This document shows positions 62,542 through 64,000 of a DNA stretch of 64,000 nucleotides, one piece after another. The stretch is from Lacrimispora amygdalina (GTDB lineage: Bacteria > Bacillota > Clostridia > Lachnospirales > Lachnospiraceae). Every line of letters starts with the position of its first letter. Within the stretch, counting starts at the first letter, position 1. Both the position numbers and the translations under genes were made by a program. The DNA lies in NCBI RefSeq assembly GCF_900205965.1, contig NZ_OAOF01000011.1:62001-126000 (forward strand). Direction: 5' to 3'. Under the pieces are notes generated by a model. It searched no databases. It was not told where the DNA came from and saw only the letters and a program-made list of their open reading frames with translations.

Positions 62542-63822
62542 ATGACCGGTGATAAAAATTTTATACTAAAGGGAAACATTTGTTATAGTGAGGATGCCCA
62601 TACGTTAAGAACGGTGGAGCAGGGGTTTTTAATATGCCAGAATGGGAAGTGCGCCGGAGTATTTCAAAGCATACCCCAGCAGTTTTTAGATTTTTTGGTG
62701 ATTGACTGTAGCGATAAGCTGATTATTCCGGGGCTGATTGATCTTCATATTCATGCACCGCAATATTCCTTCCGTGGTCTTTCCATGGATTTAGAGCTGT
62801 TAGACTGGCTGAATACCAATACGTTTCCGGAGGAAGCCAAATATGGCGATCTGGAATATGCAAAAAAGGCCTACCAGATATTTGCAGAAGCAATGAAGAG
62901 AAGCGGGACGACAAGAGCCTGTATCTTTGCCACCATCCACGGACCGGCCACAGAGCTGTTAATGGATCTCATGGAAGAAACCGGTTTAAAGACGATGGTT
63001 GGTAAGGTCAATATGGACCGGAATGCACCGGATTATTTATGTGAATCAGGTGCACAGGCGTCAGAGGCGGAAACAATCCGCTGGCTTTCCAAGACAAGAG
63101 GAAAGTATCAGAATGTAACTCCGATTCTGACACCCAGATTTATTCCGTCCTGTACTGATGATCTCATGGAGCGGCTGGGAAGACTGAAAAGAAAATATAA
63201 ACTGCCGGTTCAGTCTCATTTATCGGAGAATATAAGTGAGGTTGAATGGGTGAAACGTTTATGCCCCAGCACCGGGTGCTACGGCGAAGCTTATGATCAG
63301 TTTGGCATGTTCGGTGGGGAGGAAAAGACAGTAATGGCTCATTGTGTCTTTTCGTCTGAACAGGAGATTGAACTGATAAAAAAGCGGGGAGTTTATATTG
63401 CCCATTGTCCCCAGTCTAACACCAATCTTGCTTCTGGTATTGCACCCATGCGTACTTATTTGGACCTGAAATTAAACGCAGGCCTGGGTACGGATGTAGC
63501 AGGAGGAAGCGTTGAGTCCATTTTCCGTGCTATGTCAGATGCCATATCCGTATCAAAGCTTCGGTGGCGTCTTGTGGATTCCTCATTAAAACCTGTTACG
63601 ATTGAGGAGGTATTCTATCTGGGAACTCTGGGAGGAGGCTCTTTCTTTGGAAAGGCAGGCAGCTTTCTGGAAGGTTATGAGTTTGATGCTCTGATTCTGG
63701 ATGACAGCAGTTTAAGTCATCCCCAGCCGCTAAGTACGAGGGAACGGCTGGAACGTTTTATCTACCTGTCGGATGACAGGCACATCGCGGGGAAGTATGT
63801 GGATGGGAAACGAATTTTTTAG
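62542..63822 (+). CDS. guaD: Guanine deaminase
   Basis: Converts guanine to xanthine and ammonia. A 426-residue amidohydrolase with the metal motif GLIDLHIHAPQ, HLSEN, TVMAHCVF and the C-terminal LGTDVAGG. Length fits GuaD. ATG 62542 is chosen because CAGGAGG lies right before it; an in-frame ATG at 62434 lies in the leader and is rejected. A related enzyme, SsnA, acts with Se-dependent hydroxylases, but the LHIHAPQ pattern points to guaD. The guanine riboswitch controls it; a purine permease follows. Confidence 0.93.
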   Translation: MTGDKNFILKGNICYSEDAHTLRTVEQGFLICQNGKCAGVFQSIPQQFLDFLVIDCSDKLIIPGLIDLHIHAPQYSFRGLSMDLELLDWLNTNTFPEEAKYGDLEYAKKAYQIFAEAMKRSGTTRACIFATIHGPATELLMDLMEETGLKTMVGKVNMDRNAPDYLCESGAQASEAETIRWLSKTRGKYQNVTPILTPRFIPSCTDDLMERLGRLKRKYKLPVQSHLSENISEVEWVKRLCPSTGCYGEAYDQFGMFGGEEKTVMAHCVFSSEQEIELIKKRGVYIAHCPQSNTNLASGIAPMRTYLDLKLNAGLGTDVAGGSVESIFRAMSDAISVSKLRWRLVDSSLKPVTIEEVFYLGTLGGGSFFGKAGSFLEGYEFDALILDDSSLSHPQPLSTRERLERFIYLSDDRHIAGKYVDGKRIF

Positions 63823-63844
63823 AGCACCTAAGGAGGTAGGAAGT

Positions 63845-64000
63845 ATGGAACGAATATTTCATTTATCTGAAAATCACACAGATTTAAAAACCGAGATTAT
63901 AGCCGGAATTACAACCTTTATGACAATGGCTTATATACTGGCGGTAAACCCAAGCGTTCTTGGGGCAGCCGGAATGGACAGCGGTGCAGTCTTTACGGCC
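63845..64000 (+). CDS. NCS2-family (AzgA-like) purine permease, 3' end outside window
   Basis: The first 52 residues are visible: FHLSENHTDLKTEIIAGITTFMTMAYILAVNPSVL is the hallmark N-terminus of AzgA/PbuG-type guanine/hypoxanthine permeases, with the first membrane helix. The reading frame continues beyond base 64000. AAGGAGG lies before the ATG. With guaD it forms a guanine-responsive uptake and deamination unit. Confidence 0.88.
   Translation, partial: MERIFHLSENHTDLKTEIIAGITTFMTMAYILAVNPSVLGAAGMDSGAVFTA

Overview
The window reads as a chromosomal segment of an anaerobic, spore-forming, low-to-moderate G+C Firmicute, most probably a Lachnospiraceae member of the Clostridium sphenoides / Lacrimispora type. 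The reasons are a GerA/SpoVAF-type spore germination gene, an ispH gene joined to a ribosomal S1-like gene, CIRCE-controlled groESL, FeoA-FeoA-FeoB with a small Cys-rich partner, AddAB, ECF transporters, and manganese and guanine riboswitches. The species name is inference. No rRNA, tRNA, CRISPR array, transposase or prophage gene was recognised.

Layout. 1-3.1 kb: end of a DUF523 gene, an HD hydrolase, an arginase-fold gene with an unclear start, and aspartate kinase. 3.2-5.9 kb: aldo/keto reductase with Fe-S motifs and a double-domain PPK2 polyphosphate kinase. 5.9-9.8 kb: a housekeeping run (HI0933-type flavoprotein, cmk, ispH, S1 protein). 9.9-12 kb: M13 peptidase lipoprotein. 12-16.2 kb: ferrous iron uptake (two FeoA, FeoB, a 45-residue partner), a Fur-family regulator and an HD-GYP gene, tied together by a shared GTTAG-N6-CTAA palindrome. 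16.3-20.6 kb: two L,D-transpeptidases flanking a convergent unknown gene. 20.6-25 kb: nucleoside phosphorylase, a complete ECF transporter and a NiaR-like repressor. 25-30.1 kb: GlnRS, then a MocR regulator, an unknown membrane-anchored protein and an AraC regulator. 30.1-31.5 kb: gene-poor stretch with a candidate type I toxin-antitoxin locus and three perfect-length 52-bp tandem repeats. 31.5-35.4 kb: rhamnose catabolism (rhaB, rhaM, rhaA, rhaD). 35.4-37.6 kb: BirA-controlled bioY-bioB and a convergent YtxH-like gene. 37.7-40.5 kb: groESL and a DUF6106-like gene. 40.6-44.7 kb: trehalose operon (treR, treP, treC) with TreR-type operators. 45-48 kb: guaB and, convergent, a SpoVAF/GerA gene. 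48.1-49.3 kb: a probable free-standing small RNA and a YitT protein. 49.3-52.4 kb, minus strand: a Na/Ca-type antiporter under a yybP-ykoY manganese riboswitch, a MATE exporter, and a small FMN_bind-like protein. 52.5-62.2 kb: addB, addA, selD, a cysteine desulfurase-like enzyme and a DUF3343 protein, closely packed. 62.2-64 kb: a guanine riboswitch, guanine deaminase and the start of a purine permease.

How they fit. Several regulons can be read from the DNA: iron (Fur-like box plus the GTTAG palindrome), biotin (BirA box over the bioY promoter), heat shock (CIRCE), trehalose (operator in the -35/-10 spacer of both promoters), manganese and guanine (riboswitches). The selD / desulfurase / DUF3343 trio beside purine salvage genes suggests selenium use in a labile selenium cofactor for molybdenum hydroxylases, though no hydroxylase is in view. 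The most novel-looking items are the toxin-antitoxin locus at 30.8-31.1 kb, the small RNA at 48.18-48.32 kb, and the shared palindrome in the iron region.
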